A stretch of DNA of 14,392 nt from Bacteroidales bacterium UBA2861 (GCA_002350615.1 DEFD01000027.1:92041-106432), one strand, 5' to 3'. Shown: positions 6,165 to 14,045, numbered from the stretch's first letter. Numbers and translations are program-made. The notes: generated from the sequence alone by a model not told the origin.

Positions 6165-7507
6165 AAAGACGTGATTTCCTGAAGATAAGCGGCGCTGGAC
6201 TGGCCGGTGCCGCGGCTGTTTCCTGCATCGGAGGCGGAAAATCCGGCAAGGACGCCGACGGACAGGCACAGATGGAGTACCGCACCAACCCGGTGAACGG
6301 GGACAAGGTTTCCCTGCTTGGTTTCGGATGCATGCGCTGGCCCATGATAGATGGCAAGGACGGCAAGAAAGTCATTGACCAGCAGGCTGTCAACGAAATG
6401 GTGGACTATGCGCTCGCCCATGGGGTGAACTACTTCGACACTTCGCCGGCATACCTTATGGGTCAGTCGGAAAAAGCCGCCGGGGATGCGCTTGCAAGGC
6501 ATCCGCGCGAGTCTTATTTCATCGCCACAAAACTCTCCAACTTCCGCAGTTTCAGCAAGGAGGAATCCATCCGTATGTATCTTGATTCTTTCAAACAGAT
6601 GCACACGGATTACTTCGACTATTACCTGCTGCACGGAATCGGTCTCGGAGGGATGGAAGCCTTCCGGAATCGTTATATCGACAACGGCATCATCGACTTC
6701 CTTCAGGAAGAAAAAGCGGCGGGGCGCATCCGGAACCTGGGTTTCTCCTTCCACGGAAAGAAAGACTGCTTCGACAGCTTCCTGGCGATGCACGACAGCA
6801 GCGAGATAAAATGGGATTTCTGCCAGATCGAGATGAACTACATCGACTGGAAGCACGCCGACGGAGTGCGTAACGTGAATGCCGACTACCTTTACGCCGA
6901 ACTCGAGAAACGCGGCATCCCTATGGTAATCATGGAGCCCCTGCTGGGAGGGCGCCTTGCAAATGTGCCATCAGACATAGCCAGGCAGATGAAAACCCGC
7001 GAGCCTGACAAATCCCTGGCATCATGGGCATTCCGTTTCTGCGGGACCTATCCAGGAGTGCTGTGCATCCTCAGCGGCATGGAAAGCATGGATCCGCTTC
7101 TGGACAACCTCAACACTTTCTGCGGATTCCAGCCCCTTAATGAAGAGGAACTGGAGTTCATGGAGCGCATGGCGGCCCGCATGATGGAATACCCCCAGGT
7201 AAACTGCACCGGCTGCCAGTACTGCATGCCATGCCCCTGGGGCATCGACATCCCCGGAATCTTCAGGCACTACAACAGTTCCATCACCGAAGGCAGCTTC
7301 GCGCACACCCGCGAACAGAAGGATTACGCCAAGCTCAAGAAGGCATATCTCACCACTTACGACAAAGCCATTCCCACCGTGCGCCAGGCCGACCACTGCA
7401 TCGGCTGCGGGATCTGCATGTCCCATTGTCCGCAGAGCATCCCCATTCCCACAGAACTGGCCCGGATAAACGATTACATAGAGAAATTAAAACAGGATAC
7501 ACTGTAA
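6161..7507 (+). CDS. Tat-exported lipoprotein aldo/keto reductase with two 4Fe-4S motifs
   Basis: A 448-residue oxidoreductase. The N-terminus MKRRDFLKISGAGLAGAAAV fits the twin-arginine consensus and ends in lipobox AVSC (C22), so it should be exported folded and lipid-anchored. Residues about 40-325 form an aldo/keto reductase barrel with the full catalytic tetrad: D93 (YFDTS), Y98 (AYLMGQSE), K124 (ATKLSN) and H158 (YLLHG), plus the late GMESMDPLLDNL segment that resembles the nucleotide-binding end. Residues 349-358 (CTGCQYCMPC) and 413-423 (CIGCGICMSHC) are 4Fe-4S motifs of the type found in ferredoxin-tailed members. Export normally brings no NADPH supply, so electrons may come from the upstream polyferredoxin, with which it shares an ATGA overlap; that is inference. 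The substrate is unknown. A GDPD lipoprotein gene follows after 51 bp. Confidence 0.9.
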   Translation: MKRRDFLKISGAGLAGAAAVSCIGGGKSGKDADGQAQMEYRTNPVNGDKVSLLGFGCMRWPMIDGKDGKKVIDQQAVNEMVDYALAHGVNYFDTSPAYLMGQSEKAAGDALARHPRESYFIATKLSNFRSFSKEESIRMYLDSFKQMHTDYFDYYLLHGIGLGGMEAFRNRYIDNGIIDFLQEEKAAGRIRNLGFSFHGKKDCFDSFLAMHDSSEIKWDFCQIEMNYIDWKHADGVRNVNADYLYAELEKRGIPMVIMEPLLGGRLANVPSDIARQMKTREPDKSLASWAFRFCGTYPGVLCILSGMESMDPLLDNLNTFCGFQPLNEEELEFMERMAARMMEYPQVNCTGCQYCMPCPWGIDIPGIFRHYNSSITEGSFAHTREQKDYAKLKKAYLTTYDKAIPTVRQADHCIGCGICMSHCPQSIPIPTELARINDYIEKLKQDTL

Positions 7508-7558
7508 GTGCGAAGCGATAAAAATCGTATCTTCGTATCACCAAATACATTTGAAGAG

Positions 7559-8527
7559 ATGAAAAGACTTTTGCTTTTTGCGGCAGGACTTCTCTGCCTG
7601 GTTTCCTGTGGCGGCAGCGCTCATGGCCGCGGCAACAGGGCCGAAGCCATAGTGGCACAGATTCACAATCCCGAATCCAAATATGTAGTGGTGGCCTGCC
7701 ATCGCGGCGACTGGCGCAACTATCCGGAAAACTCCATCCCGGCAATCGAAAGCGTCATCCGCATGGGTGCGGACATCGTTGAGATCGACATTCACATGAC
7801 CTCGGACTCCGTCCTGGTTCTCATGCACGACAATGACGTGCGCCGCATGACCAACTTCAGCAAAGTGTTCCGCGACCAGCCCGAAAAAAGCGCTAAGATC
7901 AAGAACCTCACTCTGGAAGAAATCAAGATGCTGAGCCTCAAGAGGGCGCACGGCGTGGCGATAGACACCATGAAGGTTCCCACCCTGCGCGAAGCCCTTC
8001 TCTGCACCAAGGACCGCATCTGCGTGAACATCGACAAGGGTTATGACTATTACGACGCGGTGCTCAAGCTCACCGAGGAGCTTGGAGTTACCGACCAGGT
8101 GCTCATCAAGGGCAAGAAATCCATCGAGGAAGTAGCGGCCCATGAGGCGAAGTACAGCCATAACATGATGTACATGCCCATCGTGGATATCCAGAAACCC
8201 GCGGGAGCCAAGCTTTTCGATTCCTATCTTACCCAGGGCGTAGTTCCCCTTGCCTATGAGGTCTGCTGGAGCAGCAGCGAAGACGGAGCCTTCGCCGACG
8301 CCTGCGAGAAGATTCTGAAACAGGGTTCGAAAATATGGGTGAACACCATCTGGGCGTCCCTCTGCGGCGGTGACGGCAACGATGACGACGCAGCTTTCGA
8401 GTGCAAGGATCCGGGCGATGTGTACAAGCACTACATCGACATGGGCGTATCCATGATTCAGACGGACCGTCCCGAACTACTGATCGGCTGGCTTAAAAAG
8501 CACGGCCACCACAATCTGAAGTACTGA
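7559..8527 (+). CDS. Lipoprotein glycerophosphodiester phosphodiesterase family protein
   Basis: A 322-residue GDPD-fold hydrolase that would split glycerophosphodiesters into glycerol 3-phosphate and an alcohol. The start at 7559 gives a clear lipoprotein signal (MKRLLLFAAGLLCLVSC, lipid cysteine C17); an in-frame GTG at 7508 would bury it behind 17 polar residues. Catalytic motifs are HRGDWRNYPENS (H48, R49), EIDIHMTSDSVLVLMHD (E75, D77, H90, D91) and the late MIQTDRPELLIGWL, typical of the barrel's end. It is probably on the periplasmic face of an envelope membrane. Whether the substrate is a phospholipid headgroup, glycerophosphoinositol or a teichoic-like polymer cannot be read from sequence. 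It lies 51 bp after the aldo/keto reductase and 3 bp from the convergent def gene, so no intergenic terminator fits between them. Any functional link to the redox pair is uncertain. Confidence 0.92.
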   Translation: MKRLLLFAAGLLCLVSCGGSAHGRGNRAEAIVAQIHNPESKYVVVACHRGDWRNYPENSIPAIESVIRMGADIVEIDIHMTSDSVLVLMHDNDVRRMTNFSKVFRDQPEKSAKIKNLTLEEIKMLSLKRAHGVAIDTMKVPTLREALLCTKDRICVNIDKGYDYYDAVLKLTEELGVTDQVLIKGKKSIEEVAAHEAKYSHNMMYMPIVDIQKPAGAKLFDSYLTQGVVPLAYEVCWSSSEDGAFADACEKILKQGSKIWVNTIWASLCGGDGNDDDAAFECKDPGDVYKHYIDMGVSMIQTDRPELLIGWLKKHGHHNLKY

Positions 8528-8530
8528 TAT

Positions 8531-9085
8531 TTATTTGATTTTGGACTTGTAGCGCGTCCCCACCTTTCCGGCGGAGATGCGCTGCAGTTTTTTCCCGATG
8601 AGCTTGCGCCGGATGGGAGCCACCAGGTCCGTGAAAAGGACTCCGTCCAGATGGCTGAATTCATGCTGGATCATACGGGCGGCGAACTTGTCGAACTCTT
8701 CACACTGCGGATTCAGGTCGGCGTCGTAGTATTCCACCTTGATCCTGGCAGGCCGCTGCACATCGCAGTAGATACCGGGCAGGCTGAGGCAGCCCTCGTT
8801 GTAAGTGCTTGATTCCTCGCTCTTTTCGATTATCACCGGATTGATGAAAGTGCGCTTGAATCCTTTGAGATAAGGATAGATGTCCTGCATCACGTCACCG
8901 TCCACCACGCATACACGCAGCCTCTCCCCTATCTGAGGGGCGGCGAGTCCGCAGCCTTCGCTCACTGCAAGCGTCTCCCAGAGATCAGTAACCAGGGCGC
9001 TGAGTTCTTCCTTTTTGGAAAGGTCGGCCTCCGCAGCTTTTTCGCGGAGGACTTCGGAACCATAAAGATATATAGGTCTTATCAT
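8531..9085 (-). CDS. def: Peptide deformylase
   Basis: Removes the formyl group from the N-terminal methionine of new proteins in the cytoplasm. The 184-residue length is normal. Motif 1 is GCGLAAPQIG (44-53), motif 2 EGCLSLPG (97-104, metal ligand C99) and motif 3 QHEFSHLDG (140-148, ligands H141 and H145, catalytic E142). Two positions depart from the most common forms: Cys45 where Val is frequent in GVGLAAPQ, and Ser144 where HExDH is usual. All metal and catalytic residues are present, so it should be active. It overlaps the end of ruvX by four bases, implying coupled translation from the ruvX promoter. Confidence 0.97.
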   Translation of the reverse strand: MIRPIYLYGSEVLREKAAEADLSKKEELSALVTDLWETLAVSEGCGLAAPQIGERLRVCVVDGDVMQDIYPYLKGFKRTFINPVIIEKSEESSTYNEGCLSLPGIYCDVQRPARIKVEYYDADLNPQCEEFDKFAARMIQHEFSHLDGVLFTDLVAPIRRKLIGKKLQRISAGKVGTRYKSKIK

Positions 9086-9525
9086 TTCTCTGCTTCATTC
9101 GCCGGTACGCTTCCGGCAGTCCTGTCCAGATAGCTCTGAAGTATTATGGCAGCGCTTATCTTGTCCACCGAGAACTTGTCCCGCCGCTCGCTCTTCTTCA
9201 TTCTGCCGTCTATCATCGCCCTGTGGGCAAGCACCGATGTAAAGCGCTCGTCCTCAAGGCTCACCGGGACCGAAGGGAAGGCCTTGCCAAGCTTCTTCAG
9301 GAAGACATCGACATCTGCCGCGGCCGCGCTGGGACGTCCGTCCAGATTGTAGGGATACCCTACGACAAAGCGCACAAGATTCTCTCTGGCGGCGTAATTT
9401 TTAAGATAATCTATTATCTTTGCAGACGGCACCGTCTCCATAGGCGAAGCGAATATGCGAAGCGGGTCGCTGACCGCAACTCCGACTCGCGCGCTTCCAT
9501 AGTCTATGCCGATTATCCGGTCCAT
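9082..9525 (-). CDS. ruvX: YqgF/RuvX-type pre-16S rRNA nuclease or putative Holliday junction resolvase
   Basis: A 147-residue RNase H-fold nuclease, the normal family size. The fold motifs are GIDYGSARVGVAVSD (6-20, catalytic D8), VVGYPYNLDG (54-63), EDERFTS (91-97) and the late SVDKISAAIILQSYL (119-133, D121). In E. coli the YqgF protein is needed for 16S rRNA 5' maturation; a resolvase role has also been proposed, so the gene name follows convention rather than a settled activity. The start at 9525 fits the family N-terminus and sits 10 bp from a complete promoter, leaving almost no leader. It is divergent from the M23 peptidase gene with a 33-bp gap and overlaps def by four bases. Confidence 0.93.
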   Translation of the reverse strand: MDRIIGIDYGSARVGVAVSDPLRIFASPMETVPSAKIIDYLKNYAARENLVRFVVGYPYNLDGRPSAAAADVDVFLKKLGKAFPSVPVSLEDERFTSVLAHRAMIDGRMKKSERRDKFSVDKISAAIILQSYLDRTAGSVPANEAEK

Positions 9526-9535
9526 AATAAACGGA

Positions 9536-9567
9536 CAAAAGTACTACTATTTTTGATAATGAGCAAA
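9536..9567 (-). promoter_or_regulatory. Promoter of ruvX-def
   Basis: The minus strand has TTTG (9567-9564), a 20-bp spacer and TACTTTTG (9543-9536), matching the Bacteroides -33 and -7 boxes. The -7 box ends 10 bp before the ruvX ATG, so the leader is only a few nucleotides and has no Shine-Dalgarno sequence. The -33 box lies inside the start of the divergent M23 gene. Confidence 0.65.
9548..9555 (+). promoter_or_regulatory. Probable -7 box of the M23-dxr-rseP cluster
   Basis: TATTTTTG fits TAnnTTTG and ends 3 bp before the M23 ATG, so the transcript would begin at or beside the start codon. No clear -33 box is present. It sits 4 bp from the opposing ruvX -7 box, so the two promoters probably compete for polymerase. 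Confidence 0.4.
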
Positions 9568-10410
9568 AAAAGTCCCATACGCTGGAACATGGTTTACAGG
9601 CTCACCCTCGTGGAAGATGAGACCCACCGCCGCATCAGGGCGGTAAGGTTTTCCCGCATGGGGGCGGCGATTACGATGTTGACGATAGCGGTCGTGGTGA
9701 TCGGCGCAGTTTATGCCGCCATTGCTTTCACTCCCCTGAAAACTACAATTCCGGGATATCCCGACTCGCATTTCAAGCGGGACGCCATAGCCAACGCCAT
9801 CAAGATTGATTCCCTGGAAAACCAGATCACCCGCTGGTCGCTCTATTCCCAGAATCTCGGCCGCGTGCTTTCAGGGCAGGAAGAACTCAGCATCGACAGC
9901 GTGCTCAAGCACAACACTCCTAAATACCTTAAAGACCTCTCCCAGAAGGAACTTGCCAGGCGGGACAGCATCCTGCGCGGAACCGTTATCAACGAGGAGC
10001 GTTTTTCCCTGTCAGGAGCCAGCGAAAGGGTTCTCCCCATAGAGGGAATGCACTTTTTCACTCCGCTCCGGGGCACTGTTTCCCAGGGCTACGACATGGT
10101 CCTTCACCCCGCAATCGACATAACGGCCCCGGCTAATTCCGTGGTCAGCGCCGCCCTGGACGGCACCATCATTTTTGCGGGATGGACGGAAGAAACCGGC
10201 TATACGCTGCAGATACAGCACCCCGGCAACATCGTCTCCAGCTACAAGCACAACCAGAAACTTCTCCGCAAAGCCGGCGACAAAGTCAAGGCCGGCACTC
10301 CCGTGGCCCTCGTAGGCAACACCGGTTCGCTCACGACCGGCGACCACCTGCACTTCGAACTCTGGTACAACGGGGAGAGCGTGGATCCAACGAAATACTG
10401 CAAATTCTAG
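9559..10410 (+). CDS. Membrane-anchored M23 family metallopeptidase
   Basis: A 283-residue peptidoglycan endopeptidase or related LytM-domain protein. One membrane helix at about 36-57 anchors it to the inner membrane. Residues 75-140 are a helix-prone linker, and residues about 165-283 form the M23 domain. Zinc and catalytic positions are present: H183 and D187 (HPAID), H231 (YKHN) and H263-H265 (GDHLHFELW). The usual Gly in HxGxD is replaced by Ala185, a mild deviation that does not touch a ligand. The intact ligands argue for an active enzyme rather than an EnvC-like degenerate activator. The ATG at 9559 gives the family's typical basic N-terminus; earlier in-frame codons run through ruvX on the other strand. 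Its TAG overlaps the dxr GTG, placing it first in the dxr-rseP cluster. Confidence 0.92.
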   Translation: MSKKSPIRWNMVYRLTLVEDETHRRIRAVRFSRMGAAITMLTIAVVVIGAVYAAIAFTPLKTTIPGYPDSHFKRDAIANAIKIDSLENQITRWSLYSQNLGRVLSGQEELSIDSVLKHNTPKYLKDLSQKELARRDSILRGTVINEERFSLSGASERVLPIEGMHFFTPLRGTVSQGYDMVLHPAIDITAPANSVVSAALDGTIIFAGWTEETGYTLQIQHPGNIVSSYKHNQKLLRKAGDKVKAGTPVALVGNTGSLTTGDHLHFELWYNGESVDPTKYCKF

Positions 10411-11573
10411 TGAAAGACAGTCCCAAAAGACATCTCGCAATCCTGGGTTCCACCGGCTCCATAGGCACCCAGACTCTTGATATAGTGCGCCGTTACAAAT
10501 CCTCTTTCGAGGTGGAGACACTCGCCGCAGGCAGCAATGCCGCCCTGCTCATCGAACAGGCCCTGGAATTCGATGCCAACAATGTGGTCATAGCCGATGA
10601 AAGCCGTTACCGGGAAGTGGCGGATGCATTGCAGCCCAAAGGCATAAAAGTATTCACAGGCAGCGACAGCCTCTGCTCGCTCGCCGCTGCGGCCGATGTC
10701 GATATCGTGGTAGGAGCCATGGTCGGATTCAGCGGCCTGCGCCCCACTCTGGCGGCTTTGAAGGCAGGGAAAATCGTGGCTCTGGCAAACAAGGAAACCC
10801 TGGTGGCGGCAGGCAGCATCGTCACGGCTACGGCCCGCGAATTCAAAGGAGCACTGCTTCCGGTGGATTCCGAGCATTCCGCCATCTTCCAGTGTCTTCT
10901 AGCTGCCCAGGGCAACGAAGTGGAAAGGCTGCATCTGACAGCATCCGGAGGCCCCTTCCGCACATGGCCCAAAGAAAAGATTGCCGCAGCCACCAAAGAC
11001 GCCGCGCTTAAGCATCCCAACTGGAACATGGGGGCGAAGGTCACCATAGACTCGTCCACGATGATGAACAAGGGCTTTGAAATCATGGAGGCCAGATGGC
11101 TTTTCGACATGGACGCATCCCGAATAAACGTCGTGGTGCACCCGGAATCCATCATCCATTCCATGGTGGAATTCAGCGACGGAGCCGTAATCGCCCAGCT
11201 CGCATGCCCGGACATGCGCGAACCTATCGGCTTTGCCCTGGGCTTTCCCCAGAGGCTTCCGTTCGGAGGCAAGCGGCTGGATTTCAGCACTCTCGGTTCA
11301 TTTAGTTTCGAAAAGGCCGATACGGAGCGTTTCCCCTGCCTCGCCCTTGCATACGATGCCATCAAACGGGGAGGAAACATCCCCTGTGCCCTCAACGCGG
11401 CGAACGAAGTGGCCGTCCAGGCTTTCCTCCAGGACCGCATCGCTTTCTACGACATCGCCCGCATCTGCGAAGCATGCGGTACAGGCGCGGATTTTGTAGC
11501 TGATCCCTCGCTTGACGACATCTTCGCCACGCACGAAGAAACCCTCGCCAAAGCACGAGAAATGGTATGCTGA
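10410..11573 (+). CDS. dxr: 1-deoxy-D-xylulose 5-phosphate reductoisomerase
   Basis: Converts DXP to MEP using NADPH, the committed step of the non-mevalonate isoprenoid pathway, in the cytoplasm. Length is 387 residues, as expected. NADPH-binding motif GSTGSIG is at 13-19, NKE at 127-129, the metal site DSEHS at 153-157 (D153, E155), SGGPF at 179-183, DSSTMMNKGFE at 214-224 (E224) and VHPESIIHSMVE at 243-254. The start is taken as GTG at 10410, overlapping the last base of the M23 stop (TAGTG), because no ATG lies close and this gives the standard distance to GSTGSIG. It overlaps rseP by seven bases. The dxr-rseP order is common across bacteria. Confidence 0.97.
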   Translation: MKDSPKRHLAILGSTGSIGTQTLDIVRRYKSSFEVETLAAGSNAALLIEQALEFDANNVVIADESRYREVADALQPKGIKVFTGSDSLCSLAAAADVDIVVGAMVGFSGLRPTLAALKAGKIVALANKETLVAAGSIVTATAREFKGALLPVDSEHSAIFQCLLAAQGNEVERLHLTASGGPFRTWPKEKIAAATKDAALKHPNWNMGAKVTIDSSTMMNKGFEIMEARWLFDMDASRINVVVHPESIIHSMVEFSDGAVIAQLACPDMREPIGFALGFPQRLPFGGKRLDFSTLGSFSFEKADTERFPCLALAYDAIKRGGNIPCALNAANEVAVQAFLQDRIAFYDIARICEACGTGADFVADPSLDDIFATHEETLAKAREMVC

Positions 11574-12898
11574 AAGTCCTTCAGGTAATTCTTGCACTGT
11601 CGATACTCATCCTGGTCCACGAGGCCGGGCATTTCTGTTTTGCCAAGCTTTTCCGCATCAGGGTGGAGAAATTCTTCCTGTTTTTCGATCTCGGCGGCAC
11701 TTTCCTTTTCAGCACGAAGCGCAGCCGCTGGTTCGTAAGACTCTTCCCCAAGGCACTCCAGTGGGAAACGGAGTACGGCATCGGCTGGCTCCCTCTGGGA
11801 GGATATTGCAAGATTGCGGGAATGATAGACGAGAGCATGGATACGGAGCAGCTTAAACGCGAGCCCCAGGACTGGGAATTCCGCACCCACAATCCCTGGC
11901 AGAGGCTGCTGGTAATGGCCGGGGGCGTGCTTTACAATTTCATTTTCGCGATTCTCGTTTACATCGGCATCATGGCCATCTGGGGAGATTCCTATATCCC
12001 CAACGAAGGCACCCGCATCTATCCTTCGGAACTGGCCCGGCAGATGGGATTCAAAACCGGCGACATGATCCTTTCCATGGATGGCTACAAGCCCGAGAAC
12101 TTCGGTATGCTGCAGGCAGACCTGGCAAGACGCAAGGTCCGCAAGGTGGAGGTCCTCCGGGATAACGACACGCTGACTCTCTACATGGACCACAGCCTTC
12201 TTCCCAAGGTTTTGGAAGCCGATCTCATGTTCGAACCGGCCATACCTTTCGTAGTGGATTCGGTCCTTGCCGCCGGCGTCAATGCAGGCTGCTCCCTGCA
12301 TAAAGGGGACAGAGTTTCCGCTTTCAGCGGGATAGGCGTAAGCTGCGTCCAGGATGCGAGAAGCGTCCTTGCCAGTTTTGCAGGAAAGGACTGTGAGGCA
12401 ACGGTCCTGCGGGGGTCCGATACGCTTTCGCTGCCGCTTCAGGTGGACAGCGCCGGCCGCATCGGGGTTATCCTTAAGATGCCGGAAGCCCGATCCAGGG
12501 ACTACAGCCTGGCCGAAGCCGTCCCTGCCGGAATCAAACTCACAGGAGAAACCCTCGGAGGGTACCTCCGGGATCTCCGCCTTCTTGTCCAGCCTTCTTC
12601 CGGAGCATACAAGTCCGTGGGAAGTTTCATAGCCATCGGCCAGGTATTCCCTTCCAGTTGGGACTGGTACCGCTTCTGCTTCCTGATGGCGCTGTTCTCA
12701 ATAATGCTCGGCGTCATGAATCTCCTTCCGATCCCGGGACTGGACGGAGGGCACATAGTTTTCACAATCTACGAAATAGTCACCGGACGCAAACCTTCGG
12801 ACGGCTTCATGATAGCCGCCCAATGGATAGGGATGATCCTCCTCATGGCACTCATGCTGCTTGCTTTCGGCAATGACATAGGACGATTAATACATTGA
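11567..12898 (+). CDS. rseP: RIP site-2 zinc metalloprotease RseP
   Basis: Intramembrane protease that cleaves transmembrane segments such as those of anti-sigma factors or remnant signal peptides. It has 443 residues. The first helix holds the zinc motif HEAGH (H18, E19, H22), followed by the GGYCKIAGM membrane-associated loop (78-86). A second helix lies at about 117-139, and one or two PDZ-like regions occupy about 145-300 (for example GFKTGDMILSMDGY). The C-terminal core has helices near 368-390 with LLPIPGLDGGH, where D393 is the third zinc ligand, and a last helix at about 415-435. The ATG lies inside the end of dxr (ATGCTGA), suggesting coupled translation. The DUF4837 lipoprotein gene follows after 4 bp. 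Its natural substrate here is unknown. Confidence 0.96.
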   Translation: MLKVLQVILALSILILVHEAGHFCFAKLFRIRVEKFFLFFDLGGTFLFSTKRSRWFVRLFPKALQWETEYGIGWLPLGGYCKIAGMIDESMDTEQLKREPQDWEFRTHNPWQRLLVMAGGVLYNFIFAILVYIGIMAIWGDSYIPNEGTRIYPSELARQMGFKTGDMILSMDGYKPENFGMLQADLARRKVRKVEVLRDNDTLTLYMDHSLLPKVLEADLMFEPAIPFVVDSVLAAGVNAGCSLHKGDRVSAFSGIGVSCVQDARSVLASFAGKDCEATVLRGSDTLSLPLQVDSAGRIGVILKMPEARSRDYSLAEAVPAGIKLTGETLGGYLRDLRLLVQPSSGAYKSVGSFIAIGQVFPSSWDWYRFCFLMALFSIMLGVMNLLPIPGLDGGHIVFTIYEIVTGRKPSDGFMIAAQWIGMILLMALMLLAFGNDIGRLIH

Positions 12899-12902
12899 CA
12901 TC

Positions 12903-13925
12903 ATGAAGAATACTCTCCGCATCCTGGCCCTAGCCGCCGTACTGGCATGCAGTTTCTGTTTCCAATCCTGCAAAGGGCGCCGCGGCGCTCTGCTCCCCAA
13001 CATAAGCGGCAAAGCAGGCGAAATCATCGTCGTAATCGAGAAGAACGACTGGGAAGGAACCCTCGGCAGCTCCGTCCGCGAGCTTCTGGCCGGCGACTGC
13101 CCCTATCTTGCCAGCAAGGAGCCTCTCTATACGCTGGTGAACGTCACCCCTGGAGGATTTGCGGACCTTTTCAAGGTCCACCGCAACATTATCCTTTTCG
13201 ATATAGACGCGCAGGTGGCGAAATCGGGAATCTCCTACATGCAGGATAAATGGGCCGCCCCTCAGTGCCTTATAAACATCGCCGCCCATGACCGGGAGGA
13301 AGCCATTTCCCTTTTCAGGGACGGAGGTCCGATGATATTGTCAACCATCGAGCAGGCAGAGCGGGACAGGGTTATCCGCAATTCCCTGCGCTATGAGCAG
13401 AAGGACATCGCGCCCCAGGTGGCGGAGGTTTTCGGAGGTTCGCCCCACATTCCCATAGGTTATCAGCTGAAGAAAAAGACCTCGGACTTCGTATGGATTG
13501 CCGATGAGAAACAGAAAAGCATCCAGGGTATCCTGATTTACAAATATCCGGCAGGAAAGGATGCCGGCGCGGAGTTCAAGATGGAGAACATCATCGCCCG
13601 GAGGAATGCGGTCATGCGCACAAATGTGCCCGGAATGTTCGACAATACCTGGATGACGACCAGCACCCAGGTGACTCCGAGCCTCGAATATATCCGCTAC
13701 CGCGGCAGGCAGTTCGCCCAGCTCCGCGGATACTGGGAAGTGCAGAACGACTTCATGGGAGGCCCCTTCGTTTCCCATTCGTTCTACAGTCCGGACGGTG
13801 CTTCGATCATTGTCGCCGAAGCCTTCGTTTACGCTCCCAGCCATGACAAAAGGCAGTTTCTGCGTCAGGCAGAGTCCATTTTGTACTCATGGGAATGGAA
13901 TAATGACGCAAAAGGTGAAAATTAA
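12903..13925 (+). CDS. DUF4837 family lipoprotein
   Basis: A 340-residue lipoprotein that resembles DUF4837, a Bacteroidota family of unknown function. The signal segment ends CFQSC, with C23 the probable lipidated cysteine, although C19 or C16 cannot be excluded. The early motif SGKAGEIIVVIEKNDWEG (35-52) followed by LYTLVNVTPGGFADLFKVHRNI is the typical opening of the family, and Trp- and Phe-rich segments near the end (YWEVQNDFMGGPFVSHSFY) are also characteristic. It starts 4 bp after rseP, so it is expected to be cotranscribed, and the envelope location suits the cluster. It has no visible catalytic motif. The gene ends one base before the tRNA-Glu promoter's -33 box. Confidence 0.88.
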   Translation: MKNTLRILALAAVLACSFCFQSCKGRRGALLPNISGKAGEIIVVIEKNDWEGTLGSSVRELLAGDCPYLASKEPLYTLVNVTPGGFADLFKVHRNIILFDIDAQVAKSGISYMQDKWAAPQCLINIAAHDREEAISLFRDGGPMILSTIEQAERDRVIRNSLRYEQKDIAPQVAEVFGGSPHIPIGYQLKKKTSDFVWIADEKQKSIQGILIYKYPAGKDAGAEFKMENIIARRNAVMRTNVPGMFDNTWMTTSTQVTPSLEYIRYRGRQFAQLRGYWEVQNDFMGGPFVSHSFYSPDGASIIVAEAFVYAPSHDKRQFLRQAESILYSWEWNNDAKGEN

Positions 13926-13926
13926 A

Positions 13927-13958
13927 TTTGTGATATCAAAAATATTTTATACCTTTGC
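13927..13958 (+). promoter_or_regulatory. Promoter of tRNA-Glu and rpsT
   Basis: TTTG (13927-13930), a 19-bp spacer and TACCTTTG (13950-13957) followed by C form a full Bacteroides-type promoter with the same spacing as the rpsU promoter. The -7 box ends 16 bp before the mature tRNA. No other promoter is evident ahead of rpsT. Confidence 0.8.
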
Positions 13959-13973
13959 ATCCCCTAAAAGTTT

Positions 13974-14045
13974 GGTGGGTTCGTATAACGGTTAGTACTC
14001 AGGATTTTCATTCCTGCAATAGGAGTTCGATTCTCCTACCCACTA
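13974..14045 (+). tRNA. tRNA-Glu (anticodon UUC)
   Basis: A 72-nt tRNA. Acceptor GGTGGGT (13974-13980) pairs with ACCCACT (14038-14044) with one G-T pair at the end, followed by discriminator A; CCA is not encoded. D stem GTA/TAC encloses TAACGGTTAG. Anticodon stem CAGGA/TCCTG has loop TTTTCAT with anticodon TTC. The T arm AGGAG-TTCGATT-CTCCT is fully paired. It precedes rpsT by 22 bp with no terminator between, so the two are probably one transcript that is cut by RNase processing. Confidence 0.97.

Noticed and set aside
5708..6856. A 382-codon open frame on the minus strand under the polyferredoxin and reductase genes
   Set aside because: It crosses the boundary of two genes with diagnostic cysteine and catalytic motifs on the other strand, and shows no recognisable domain.
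7528..7535. TATCTTCG as a promoter box before the GDPD gene
   Set aside because: It has one mismatch to TAnnTTTG and no -33 box, and the gap to the reductase gene is short enough for cotranscription.
9223..9558. An in-frame upstream extension of the M23 peptidase
   Set aside because: It lies antisense to ruvX, which has clear family motifs, and the ATG at 9559 begins the usual basic N-terminus ahead of the membrane helix.
10182..10409. An in-frame upstream extension of dxr into the M23 gene
   Set aside because: The extra 76 residues are Arg/Gln-rich out-of-frame translation of the M23 domain; GTG at 10410 gives the standard DXR length.
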